Assembly: GCF_003584165.1 (NCBI RefSeq)
Contig: NZ_QXFJ01000019.1
Location: forward strand, 1 to 64,000
DNA: 64,000 nucleotides
Source: Flagellimonas aequoris
Lineage (GTDB): Bacteria > Bacteroidota > Bacteroidia > Flavobacteriales > Flavobacteriaceae
Reading direction: 5' to 3'
Position numbers and translations under genes: made by a program. The notes under the pieces are model-generated. The model was not told where the DNA came from. It saw only the letters and a list, made by a program, of their open reading frames with translations, and did no database searches. The number at the start of each line of letters is the position of its first letter. The stretch's first letter is position 1. Positions 37,701 to 45,097 of the stretch are shown in pieces.

Positions 37701-38062
37701 GAGTCATTGCCTATCGATTTCTCTTGGGGTATATAACCAATATAGGAAAACACAATAGTGGTCGCCCCGCCTTTTATGGTCAAGCTATAATTTCCATCAA
37801 AATCTGTTGAGGTACCTGTGGTGGTACCTTTCACAAACACGGTGGCCCCGGGTAGCGGAACCCCCATTTCATCTGTAACAGTACCCGTAATCACTCTATC
37901 TTGAGGCTGAGCAGTCTCAATTACGGAGTTCTCATTTGGTGAATAGGTTTCTGCTTTTACATTGAAAAAGAAAACCAACATCGCTAAAACGGTCAGCTTT
38001 ATTTTCAAATCAAAAAAGAACCCAACACCCTTTCCTCTGAGTAGTTTCATATTTTTTTTCAT
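34757..38062 (-). CDS. SusC/RagA-family TonB-dependent transporter
   Basis: Outer-membrane TonB-linked importer of 1101 residues. The N-terminus is a long signal region (to about 38) followed by a carboxypeptidase-like regulatory domain (ITGTVTDEMGVPLPGATVFV, about 59-130). The plug (LLDEVVVVGYGTQRRKDIAG, QIRGAGSINASNQPLIVVDG, YGARAANGVILITTKKG) precedes a 22-strand barrel ending YTLGIDLKF. It imports oligosaccharides captured by the adjacent SusD. It is separated from the GHMP kinase gene by 218 bp containing a strong stem-loop. Confidence 0.96.
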   Translation of the reverse strand: MKKNMKLLRGKGVGFFFDLKIKLTVLAMLVFFFNVKAETYSPNENSVIETAQPQDRVITGTVTDEMGVPLPGATVFVKGTTTGTSTDFDGNYSLTIKGGATTIVFSYIGYIPQEKSIGNDSVINASMVPDNTLLDEVVVVGYGTQRRKDIAGAISTVETKELVLSSSPSIGDVLRGKVSGLQITQNSAQPGGGLNFQIRGAGSINASNQPLIVVDGFPITDFQQPGTGNRYSGGTQSILNSFNPNDIESISVLKDASATSIYGARAANGVILITTKKGVSGKVEVSYSSSLSLQAYNDNFDVLSLQEWMKLRNDAAYENWLFQNRVEPYSSGNTSSRTLEEAIANPVNGVAFTRFYSDDQINNAGQSTNWLGLVTRDGSTQQHNLSLRGGTETTRYFLSGNLFDQKGVLKNSAFERASLRFNLDQKLYDFLSVGMNLTMSRINNDNSQLGGDRYENSGLLRSALQYGPHIQAIDENGNYPINPDNSQEPNPYSLLTITDKGVIDRTLTNFFMEVKPIEGLVARLQAGMDQGYTSRNTYLPRTTLYGALENGKATIANEKKNDALFDFTLNYTTTINDDHHFNFLVGYSRQKYRSESASSGNSDFITDAFLWNNINAGAGTKVLASAKYENNLVSYFGRLNYTYKDRYILSSTVRRDGSSVFSRNNRFAVFPSIALGWDIAGEPFMKNLSDQISQLKLRVGYGETGNADIGSNAFAAYYAQPAYLNPDESILIGVFPSRLENPDLKWETTKEINLGLDFEILKGRLSGSFEVYNKEISDLLQIKPINSYNEINEVWANVGSTQSKGLELTLNTVNVDTKDFKWSSTLVFSKFRDRWKERAPDWKPSIYQKEDDPIRARYSYLSDGVMQIGETVPAQPDLFPGQIKIKDINGFSRDNEGNPIVDENGRFVATGEPDGIIDEADIVLMGSTDPDFIAGFSNSFQYKNFQLNFHFNGMFGREIVDATDLALGVSADGVWQNGRNALRNIYDRWTPDNPTNTRPASHYGYTPYSAGDFFLQDAWFIRLQNLSLSYTLPSKLTGKLLHSAAIRFDAQNLFVITPFKGVDPETNGYDPRLQGTDQDPTNLVAAYPNVKTYTLGIDLKF

Positions 38063-38116
38063 ATTTTACGTTGGTGATTTATTAGTTATTAGGAGATTTT
38101 TAAGTCACGTTTTACA

Positions 38117-38144
38117 GCCGGAAAATGCCGCAATATTTTCCGGC
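38117..38144 (-). promoter_or_regulatory. strong stem-loop in the leader of the susC-like gene
   Basis: GCCGGAAAAT (38117-38126) pairs perfectly with ATTTTCCGGC (38135-38144), loop 8 nt, about 55 nt upstream of the SusC start. On the coding strand it is not followed by a T run, so it is more likely an mRNA processing/stability or translational element than a terminator. Confidence 0.5.
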
Positions 38145-38280
38145 TTCTAAAATCGGTTCAGAGTCGTTGGTTTTTTTCATGTTTCATTTTAGTTTGTTAT
38201 TTGATTGTTTCTGGTTTTAAGTGCATCTCCCTTTTTGGAATTGATTGTTTTCCAATAGGCAATGGATCATCATTATTAAA

Positions 38281-39375
38281 TTAATCGGTCGCTACGGATT
38301 CAAGTATTCTTGCCCCGGAGTCCACGCTTACTTCATAGGCCGCTATTCCCCCTGCATTTAGAATACCTTCAATTACCCGTTCTTTACTTTCTTCCGGGGC
38401 CAGTACCACAATACTGCCACCTCCGCCCGAGCCCACTATCTTGGCCCCATAGGCACCCGCATTCAAAGCTCCTTCGATCATTTTATCAATTCTGGGTACG
38501 GTAATTTTCAGAATGTTTTTGAGGATGTCATGGTGTTCGTTCATCAACGCGCCGATCCTTTGAAAATCCGGTTGGGGTTTTCTGAATTCTGTCAGTGCCT
38601 TTTGGGTTATATCGTGATTGGTTATGGCCGCGTACAAATAGCTTTTCAGATCATCGGGAACATGGACCAAATATTTTTCCAAGTCTTCCTTTTTGGCGGT
38701 TTTGATATCAAAATCCTCGATTTTACTTTCTACCGCCTCTATGGACAACTTCGCCTTGGTCCTTAATTCGCTCAAGAGCCCCAATGTTTTCTTCGGAATG
38801 CCAGATTCCCCGATGATAATGCCCTGTAAGGGTTGATTGATCACTTCAAACGAGAAATCATCTCCCGTCTCGATGAATACGATATTGCCCAACCCAATGC
38901 TATACTGGTCCATTTTTCCACCTGGGGCCTTTTGTTCCAATACTTCCGACTCATAGGCCAACTGGGAGATCAGTTCCGGTGTCACCTCTGCATCGATTCC
39001 AAAGGCTTCGATCAAAAAGTTGACCCAGGACACGACAACAGCGGAAGAACTTGATGTACCTGCATTGATCGGCAGGTTTCCCTTTATCTCTATGTCATAA
39101 CCTTTATCGGGTACACAATTGTAACGCCTAAGAACTTTTAGGGCATGCAATAGATGATCTCCCTTTTCTATGTTCTCAAGGTTCCCATTTATGGGAATGA
39201 TCCTTTTCTGGTTGATATCCGGTTTGTTGATGTTAAAGACCTGTAGTCCATTCTCAACAGCCGTTAATTTTATTCTCCTGCTAATGGCACATGCAATGAC
39301 AGGCAGACCCAGATAATCCTGATGATCTCCGAACAGACATGTTCTTCCAGGGGCAAGTGATATTATTTTCTTCAT
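38281..39375 (-). CDS. GHMP-family sugar kinase
   Basis: Cytoplasmic kinase of 364 residues. The start is LAPGRTCLFGDHQDYLGLPV (substrate motif 1), the ATP-binding glycine/serine loop is PINAGTSSSSAVVVSW, and the C-terminal motif is GAKIVGSGGGGSIVVL. The layout equals galactokinase and other anomeric sugar kinases, but GDHQDY replaces the galactokinase GEHTDY, so it is probably a related kinase. It heads the SusCD operon and is divergent from the LacI-type gene. With the nucleotidyltransferase of the same regulon it would activate the imported monosaccharide. Confidence 0.88.
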   Translation of the reverse strand: MKKIISLAPGRTCLFGDHQDYLGLPVIACAISRRIKLTAVENGLQVFNINKPDINQKRIIPINGNLENIEKGDHLLHALKVLRRYNCVPDKGYDIEIKGNLPINAGTSSSSAVVVSWVNFLIEAFGIDAEVTPELISQLAYESEVLEQKAPGGKMDQYSIGLGNIVFIETGDDFSFEVINQPLQGIIIGESGIPKKTLGLLSELRTKAKLSIEAVESKIEDFDIKTAKKEDLEKYLVHVPDDLKSYLYAAITNHDITQKALTEFRKPQPDFQRIGALMNEHHDILKNILKITVPRIDKMIEGALNAGAYGAKIVGSGGGGSIVVLAPEESKERVIEGILNAGGIAAYEVSVDSGARILESVATD

Positions 39376-39439
39376 TTATGTATTTGAAAATGTGTTGGTT
39401 AAGAGTCTTATCGTCATTAAATTTTTGTTAAAAAATCGT

Positions 39440-39447
39440 CAAATTTA
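39440..39447 (-). promoter_or_regulatory. probable -7 element of the kinase-SusCD operon promoter
   Basis: TAAATTTG on the minus strand, an exact match to TAnnTTTG, about 65 nt upstream of the kinase start. No clear TTG element was found at the expected distance. The operators lie 60 bp or more further upstream. Confidence 0.4.
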
Positions 39448-39509
39448 GACTCGCGTTGCTAACGAATGTATCTGTTTTTTTTTAATAAAAAAAGAAATTG
39501 GACAAAAAA

Positions 39510-39568
39510 TGTGTTCGAACACACAAAAAAATGTTTTCGAGCACACCAAAATTGTGTTTTCGAACACA
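39510..39568. promoter_or_regulatory. three tandem LacI-type operators in the divergent region
   Basis: TGTGTTCGAACACA (39510-39523, perfect palindrome), TGTTTTCGAGCACA (39532-39545) and TGTTTTCGAACACA (39555-39568), spaced 22 and 23 bp start-to-start. The symmetric CG-centred form is typical of LacI-family sites. They lie between the kinase operon and the LacI-type gene, and match the pair at 24099-24135. Confidence 0.8.
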
Positions 39569-39574
39569 TTATTT

Positions 39575-39602
39575 TTTGTCAACGAACATTGTTATATATT
39601 TG
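39575..39602 (+). promoter_or_regulatory. promoter of the LacI-type regulator gene
   Basis: TTTG at 39575-39578 and TATATTTG at 39595-39602 (exact TAnnTTTG) with a 16-bp spacer. The ATG follows at 39610, so the transcript would have almost no leader. Operator 3 ends 6 bp before the upstream element. Confidence 0.5.
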
Positions 39603-39609
39603 CCTAAAT

Positions 39610-40653
39610 ATGAAGAAATACACGATCAAGGATATTGCTGAACAGGCAGGAGTATCAAAAGGCACTGTGGATAGGGTGATCCATAAAAGGGGCAAGGTTT
39701 CCCAGAAGGCCTTGGAAAAGGTCACCAAAATACTTGAGGAGATAGACTACAAGCCCAACCCAATAGCACAGAGCTTAAAAAACAATAAGGTTTACCTAAT
39801 TTGTGTTGTTTTGCCGGACCCCAAGGAGGACAACTTTTGGATTCCTTGCGTTGATGGTGTAAATCAGGCCATAGAAGAATTTAGATCCTTTTTGGTGGAC
39901 ATCAAATTGTTCTTTTATGGTCCCAGTAGTACCCAATCCTTCAAGGAAGTCAATGAACAGATATTGAAACTGACACCCGATGCTGTGCTACTGTCCCCAC
40001 TATTTCAAAAAGAGAGTATAAATGCCATAAAAAGTTTCAGATCTGCCGGTATTGTCGTAAGTACGTTCAATAGCCAAATAGATTTGGAGCAAGCCGTCAG
40101 TTTTGTGGGACAGGATTTGTATCAGAGTGGGAGGGTGGCCGCTAAGTTGATGCATACCATTGTTCCGGATCACCATGACATTGTGATTTGCCATTTCAGT
40201 GAATCCCTGAGCAATGCCATTCATATGCAACAGAAGGAAAAAGGTTTCAGGGACTATTTCAATGGATTGAAAGGGGCCGACCATACGATATTGACCTTAA
40301 GTGTAGACCAAGCGGACCCTGACCAATCCTTGGTCAATTTTTTGGAATCGAACAATAAAGCCTTGGCTTTTTTTGTGACCACCTCCAAGTCATACAATTT
40401 GGTGGAGATTCTTCAAGGGCTTAACCGCAAGAACACCAAGGTAATCGGTTATGATCTTTTGGATAGGAACAACGATCTTTTAAGGAAGGATAAGATCTCA
40501 TTTTTGATACACCAGAGCCCAAAGACCCAGACCTATATTGGATTGACGTATTTGATAGAACATTTTTTGTTCAACAAGGAAATACCCAGTAAAAAGTTGT
40601 TGCCCATTGGTATAGTGAATTCTGAAAATTTGATTACTTATCTGGAAAATTAG
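39610..40653 (+). CDS. LacI-family transcriptional regulator
   Basis: 347 residues from ATG 39610. A longer in-frame start at 39466 would translate the operators and is rejected. The helix-turn-helix is YTIKDIAEQAGVSKGTVDRVIHKRGKVSQKALEKV, with the hinge helix region YKPNPIAQSLKNN. The rest is a periplasmic-binding-protein-like effector domain (DPKEDNFWIPCVDGVNQAI, FVGQDLYQSGRVAAKLM). It likely senses a sugar or sugar phosphate from the locus. It controls its own gene, the kinase-SusCD operon and the nucleotidyltransferase-GH31 operon through the shared operator. Its 3' end overlaps the convergent CBM9-like gene by 20 bp. Confidence 0.93.
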   Translation: MKKYTIKDIAEQAGVSKGTVDRVIHKRGKVSQKALEKVTKILEEIDYKPNPIAQSLKNNKVYLICVVLPDPKEDNFWIPCVDGVNQAIEEFRSFLVDIKLFFYGPSSTQSFKEVNEQILKLTPDAVLLSPLFQKESINAIKSFRSAGIVVSTFNSQIDLEQAVSFVGQDLYQSGRVAAKLMHTIVPDHHDIVICHFSESLSNAIHMQQKEKGFRDYFNGLKGADHTILTLSVDQADPDQSLVNFLESNNKALAFFVTTSKSYNLVEILQGLNRKNTKVIGYDLLDRNNDLLRKDKISFLIHQSPKTQTYIGLTYLIEHFLFNKEIPSKKLLPIGIVNSENLITYLEN

Positions 40654-41296
40654 GATTCCTATCCCCAAGTATCAGTGTACCAAATGATGAGGCTATATGA
40701 AAATTGGGAGTTTCCGTTTTGGGATCCACCCAAGAAATCCAAATGGACTCATATACGGAAGTGTCCACTTTTTCATATTTTGCCCTAAAGATTCCCGTTT
40801 CAATTTTATTGTTTTGGATCAAGTTCAGTTTTTCTAAAGATACCCTACTGATGCTACCTTCAACAATGAATCCATTTGTATCGCAATGGGATTTTACGAT
40901 CAAATGGCTTTCGGGCCATTTCCAATTAAAATCAAAGACCCTTTTAGGAAGTGCCTTGAAATCCATAATTCTAGGAGTCGGGTCGATCTCCAAACAATAA
41001 TAAGGGGTAAGGGAATCGTCTTGTCGGAAGAACAACTCCACCCTGTCGGAAACGTTTATGCTCTCATTGCCAATGCCCTTTTTGTCTATATGGATACTGG
41101 TGTCCGAAACCCGGAACATGAAATATAGATTTTCATCATCCCATAAGGCCCTGAATTCTGTTGTTGTGTTATGAAGCTTACGCCAAGGTGAGCCAAAGTC
41201 GGTTAAGATATGGGCCATTTTCCATAACGGATCATCTGCCTTTCCGGTAATACTCAATTGATCGGAGGAGATATGGTTGACTACATATTCTTTCAT
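40634..41296 (-). CDS. CBM9-like carbohydrate-binding domain protein
   Basis: 220-residue protein formed almost entirely by a CBM9_2-like domain: WRKLHNTTTEFRALWDDENLYFMFRVSD and VELFFRQDD..YYCLEIDPT are the family's typical strands. No signal peptide is visible from this start, and no other upstream start adds one, so a cytoplasmic protein is indicated. This is unusual for a glycan-binding module. No catalytic domain is attached. Confidence 0.8.
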   Translation of the reverse strand: MKEYVVNHISSDQLSITGKADDPLWKMAHILTDFGSPWRKLHNTTTEFRALWDDENLYFMFRVSDTSIHIDKKGIGNESINVSDRVELFFRQDDSLTPYYCLEIDPTPRIMDFKALPKRVFDFNWKWPESHLIVKSHCDTNGFIVEGSISRVSLEKLNLIQNNKIETGIFRAKYEKVDTSVYESIWISWVDPKTETPNFHIASSFGTLILGDRNPNFPDK

Positions 41297-41393
41297 TTAT
41301 CCATCAATGTTTCTTATCATGAATTTCAGAATAATTTTAAAACCATTGGGTTTGGGTTATTGTTTTTATTTCATGAATGTTCCATGCAGTAGT

Positions 41394-42212
41394 TTAATCA
41401 AAAACCGTGTCCGATGTCTCTTTGGGACCTTCAAATTTTCGAAGATAAATGAACATCGAATTTTTATACCAATTCTTTTTTAGGTCTTCCTTGGTCGTTT
41501 CTGGGTTGATTTGACTTTTATGACATTTATGAGAAAGGTAAGCCTTGTCCAGATCTTCATCGGTGAACGCCACTTTGGTGGTCAAATATTTTCTTTCCAA
41601 TCCGTGCAACATTCTTTCCTCTGGGTTTTCGATCAAATCGGAAGGAACACCACAAAAATAGAGCGACATAGGTTTTTCCCAGTTTTTGGACAGATACACC
41701 TGTGTGACCGAGGCGCCAACAAGACGGTGGTCCATGTGGTTGGACCAACCATCAGGCCCCCAGGTAATCAAAACATCGGGTTTTACTTCCTCAATAATGG
41801 CATTCAAGTCCTTTATGATTCCTCGTGCTTGGGGTATATGGCCATCATAGCCTTCCGCGGCCCTTAATTGATCATGATAATCCAGATGGCGAAGTTTGGC
41901 CCCTAAAATTGCTGCGGAACATTTTAATTCCTCTCTCCGTATAGCAACCAATGTATCACCTTCCATATGGTTATTGAATTCGTTGGAACCGTACCTGCCG
42001 TCAGTTACCGTGACCAGATGTATTTGGGCACCTTCCCTGGAATATTTGGCAAGAATGGGGGCAACGGTTCCCTCATCATCGGGGTGTGCAAAAATAGCCA
42101 TCAATACCTTGCCTTCAAGAGGTTTTTGACCATGAAGTTCATGCTGAACGGATAGCATCAGAACAAGGGTTAAGGCTGAACTAAATAAAAAACGGAAATT
42201 TGGTTTTTTCAT
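41394..42212 (-). CDS. PIG-L/LmbE family N-acetylglucosaminyl deacetylase-like protein
   Basis: Exported protein of 272 residues (signal to about residue 29, SVQHELHGQ). Zinc motif AHPDDE at 42-47, and the second motif HMDHRLVG (HxxDH) near 168. PIG-L enzymes remove N-acetyl groups from GlcNAc-type sugars or conjugates. In this locus it may deacetylate the amino sugar released from the imported glycan. The flanking genes (CBM9-like and sugar isomerase-like) support a carbohydrate role. Confidence 0.88.
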   Translation of the reverse strand: MKKPNFRFLFSSALTLVLMLSVQHELHGQKPLEGKVLMAIFAHPDDEGTVAPILAKYSREGAQIHLVTVTDGRYGSNEFNNHMEGDTLVAIRREELKCSAAILGAKLRHLDYHDQLRAAEGYDGHIPQARGIIKDLNAIIEEVKPDVLITWGPDGWSNHMDHRLVGASVTQVYLSKNWEKPMSLYFCGVPSDLIENPEERMLHGLERKYLTTKVAFTDEDLDKAYLSHKCHKSQINPETTKEDLKKNWYKNSMFIYLRKFEGPKETSDTVFD

Positions 42213-42468
42213 AAATGGAAGTGTTTCAATTTACAACATAGGTTTACTTTACACAGGCAATTTGAATTGGTTAAGCTATTAAAGATAATGGTTCTGTTGT
42301 AAGTATGTACGAAACACTTCTAATTACCTCCAAATCAAAGTAGTTTCCTACAACTCTCATGGAATTGAAGAATTTAAGGTGTATTCCATACATTTCTGGC
42401 TATATTTAAAACATGGTTTTGAAGATGTAAGTACTTGACCATATGAATTTGTTAAAAGTAAGTATTGT

Positions 42469-43392
42469 ATGAACCGTAGGGACTTTGTGAAAAAAAAGAT
42501 GGTTGTATCCGCTGCTTTAGGTTTGGGCGGAGCAGGGGTATTGTCCGCTGCCGAATGGAATCCCAAGAAGGAACAAAAGCCATTCAACCTTAATTACGCC
42601 CCCCATTTAGGAATGTTCAAGGAATCTGCAGGTAATGACCCCAATGACCAGTTGAATTTTATGGCGGATATGGGCTTTACCGCTTTTGAGGACAATGAGA
42701 TGAAAGGCAGGGATCAAAGCCTTCAGGAGAAAATGGCCAAAACCATGATGGAAAGGGGTATTGCCATGGGGGTATTTGTGGCCCATGAAATTTATTGGGA
42801 CAAACCCAACCTCGCTAGTGGAGATGTATCGCTGCGTGAAAAGTTTCTGAAGGAAATAAAGGAGTCCATCGAAGTTGCCAAAAGGGTCAACGCCAAATGG
42901 ATGACCGTGGTACCGGGCCATGTGGACCTTAGATTGCGAAAAGGATATCAGACTGCCAATGTCATAGAATCGTTGAAACGAGCTTGCTCGCTTTTGGAGC
43001 CCCATGGGTTGACCATGGTTTTGGAGCCCTTGAACTTTCACAACCATCCTGGCCTATTTTTAACGGATAGCCCACAAGCCTTTGAAATATGCAAGTCCGT
43101 GGATAGCCCTTCCTGCAAGATACTTTTTGATATCTATCACCAACAGATCCAAGAAGGTAACCTAATTCCCAACATAGATGCATGTTGGGATGAGATCGGT
43201 TACTTTCAGGTTGGTGATAACCCTGGTAGAAATGAACCTACTACTGGCGAAATAAACTTTAAAAATGTTTTCAAACACATACATTCCAAAGGATTTACGG
43301 GTATTGTGGGTATGGAGCACGGTAATTCCATGGAAGGGAAGGAAGGTGAAGCGGCCGTAATCGAAGCCTATAGGGTATCTGATTCATTTTGA
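42469..43392 (+). CDS. Tat-exported sugar isomerase/epimerase-like TIM barrel protein
   Basis: 307 residues with a Tat-type start (MNRRDFVKKKMVVSAALGLG). It is a xylose-isomerase-like barrel most similar in motifs to hydroxypyruvate isomerase: MADMGFTAFEDNE, WMTVVPGHVD, TMVLEPLNF (Glu ligand), CKILFDIYHQQ (Asp/His) and GIVGMEHGNS (Glu). The metal-binding Glu/Asp/His/Glu set is present. Export suggests a periplasmic sugar or sugar-acid substrate. Divergent from the PIG-L gene. Confidence 0.82.
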   Translation: MNRRDFVKKKMVVSAALGLGGAGVLSAAEWNPKKEQKPFNLNYAPHLGMFKESAGNDPNDQLNFMADMGFTAFEDNEMKGRDQSLQEKMAKTMMERGIAMGVFVAHEIYWDKPNLASGDVSLREKFLKEIKESIEVAKRVNAKWMTVVPGHVDLRLRKGYQTANVIESLKRACSLLEPHGLTMVLEPLNFHNHPGLFLTDSPQAFEICKSVDSPSCKILFDIYHQQIQEGNLIPNIDACWDEIGYFQVGDNPGRNEPTTGEINFKNVFKHIHSKGFTGIVGMEHGNSMEGKEGEAAVIEAYRVSDSF

Positions 43393-43650
43393 TTTATGGA
43401 TCAAATAAAGATTATTTCAGCATTCTACTCTACTGATTTTTATATTCTGTCGGCAATTTAGACCTTGTTGATTTATTGATTGTCAAGTTTTCCTTAGTTC
43501 AAAACCACAATCACCCAAAGAAGAGTTTGACATCAATATTAAGGTTTCCTATGGGAAGGCCTGTTTTTTCAATACTTTGAAAGAGCGTATTGACAACTGT
43601 GCATGGTGAAACAGGAAAGCCGACAAGCTTAAATATTAACAAAGTAATTA

Positions 43651-44745
43651 TTATTGGGTCGACAAAACTGTCCTAAACCCCAAATGTTCCATGCCGGAGT
43701 CTGGGCTGGTGGCCATACGGGCACTTATGCGGTAACTGGCACAATAAGAGGCACTGCAGAGGAACGACCCACCCTTGATGACTCTTTCCTTAGCATATGG
43801 GTTAGAGGAATTATAAGCCATAAGAGCCCCTTGGGGGTTTTGGACAACCTCATTTTTGTCGGCAAGTTCCTTGTAATAATTCGTGTTGTACCAATCGCTG
43901 GTCCATTCCCACACATTCCCGGCCATATCATAAAGGCCAAATCCATTTTTTGGATAGCTCATCACGGGAGCTCTGCGTTCAAATCCATCTTCCTTGGTAT
44001 TTTCAACTGGAAATTCCCCTTCCCAAGAATTGGCGTGGGTGCTCAACTGAGAGATATCGCTTCCCCAAAAGAACAGTTCGTCCTTTTTGTCTGCCCGTGC
44101 GGCATATTCCCATTCGGCCTCGGTAGGCAACCTTCTTCCTGCCCACTTACAATAGGCTAGTGCATCTTCGAATGCGATGTGGACCACAGGTTCGTTCTCT
44201 TTGCCCTCAATGGTGCTCTCTGGGCCATTGGGATGTTTCCAATTGGCCCCTATTTTCCATTCCCACCATTGCGAGTAGTCATACAGGTTAGGCACGCTGG
44301 ACTTGGTCTTTTTGAACACCAAGGATCCTGGTTGTAAAATGGAGTCGTGGGGTTTTGGTGTACCTTGGGGCAATTGTTTTTTCATTTCTTCCCAATCTAT
44401 TTCCCTTTCGGCCACGGTAACATATCCGGTCTCCTTGATGAACTTTGCAAATTGTGCATTGGTCACCTCGTGGATATCCATAAAAAAACCATCAACATGC
44501 ACTTGATGTGCCGGTTTTTCGTGCATCATGGCCATATTGTCCTGCGGAACGGCTCCTTGCATGAAATTCCCACCTGGTATCCATACCGTACCCTCAGGTG
44601 CTTCGGATGGCGGATTTATGGATTTAGGAGTCTCTTGTATTTCTAATGTTCGAATGGGTTCATTTGCCCCATCTGTTCTGGACTTGCAACTTACCAAGAA
44701 GGCAAACAGGATGATATAAACTGTGGATTTATGTTTCAATGCCAT
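43651..44745 (-). CDS. formylglycine-generating enzyme (sulfatase activator) family lipoprotein
   Basis: 364 residues with a lipoprotein signal (FAFLVSC). FGE-sulfatase domain: VWIPGGNFMQGA, VTNAQFAKFIKETGYVT, WAGRRLPTEAEWEYAAR, GNVWEWTSDWY and the C-terminal GGSFLCSASYC...LGFR. Both cysteines of the copper site of genuine formylglycine-generating enzymes are present (C330 and C335), unlike many FGE-like proteins. It would convert the active-site Cys/Ser of sulfatases to formylglycine in the periplasm. No sulfatase is encoded in the window; its clients must be elsewhere. Confidence 0.85.
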   Translation of the reverse strand: MALKHKSTVYIILFAFLVSCKSRTDGANEPIRTLEIQETPKSINPPSEAPEGTVWIPGGNFMQGAVPQDNMAMMHEKPAHQVHVDGFFMDIHEVTNAQFAKFIKETGYVTVAEREIDWEEMKKQLPQGTPKPHDSILQPGSLVFKKTKSSVPNLYDYSQWWEWKIGANWKHPNGPESTIEGKENEPVVHIAFEDALAYCKWAGRRLPTEAEWEYAARADKKDELFFWGSDISQLSTHANSWEGEFPVENTKEDGFERRAPVMSYPKNGFGLYDMAGNVWEWTSDWYNTNYYKELADKNEVVQNPQGALMAYNSSNPYAKERVIKGGSFLCSASYCASYRISARMATSPDSGMEHLGFRTVLSTQ

Positions 44746-45097
44746 TGTTTTAACTTTTATCAGGATATTTTGACTTGGTCTATTCCGCTAATTTCGGGTT
44801 TTTAAATATTCTTGGTACTATTTCTTAAGAGAGTTTCCAATATTCGATCAACGGGTTGGCTTTGAAATTTTCATAATATTCCTCAAGGTAAAATGATGAA
44901 AATGATTGAAGAGCAGCCAAGACCTGACTTCCATGGCTTTGTTGATTTCATCAGTGTTTCCGTGTATGCCACTATTCAATTTAGGCTGTACATTGTATAA
45001 AAATATTTTATGAAATTTCCTACATAAAATATAAAAGGTTATTTTTAGATGGTATCGAAAATAGAGACTTTATGTCCGACCGTCTGTTCTTTTTTAG
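44746..45097. other. intergenic region between FGE-like and DUF6734 genes
   Basis: Divergent genes flank this 350-bp stretch, so it should contain two promoters; AT-rich blocks near 45000-45060 are suitable. It also contains the protein-like remnant at 44825-45010. Confidence 0.4.
44825..45010 (-). pseudogene. frameshifted C-terminal gene remnant
   Basis: On the minus strand one frame reads LYNVQPKLNSGIHGNTDEIN, and after a shift of frame another reads VLAALQSFSSFYLEEYYENF then KANPLIEYWKLS before a TAA at 44825-44827. Both have protein-like composition and join smoothly if one frameshift is assumed. No family is recognised. It lies just upstream of the FGE-like gene, as the decayed end of a former neighbour might. 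Confidence 0.3.

Noticed and set aside
39466..39609. Upstream start extending the LacI-type protein by 48 residues
   Set aside because: It would translate the operator cluster and put a non-homologous tail before the helix-turn-helix; ATG 39610 gives the standard start.
43501..43610. Short plus-strand open stretch (SPKEEFDINIKVSYGKACFF) after the isomerase gene
   Set aside because: No start codon or family match, and neighbouring frames are equally open.
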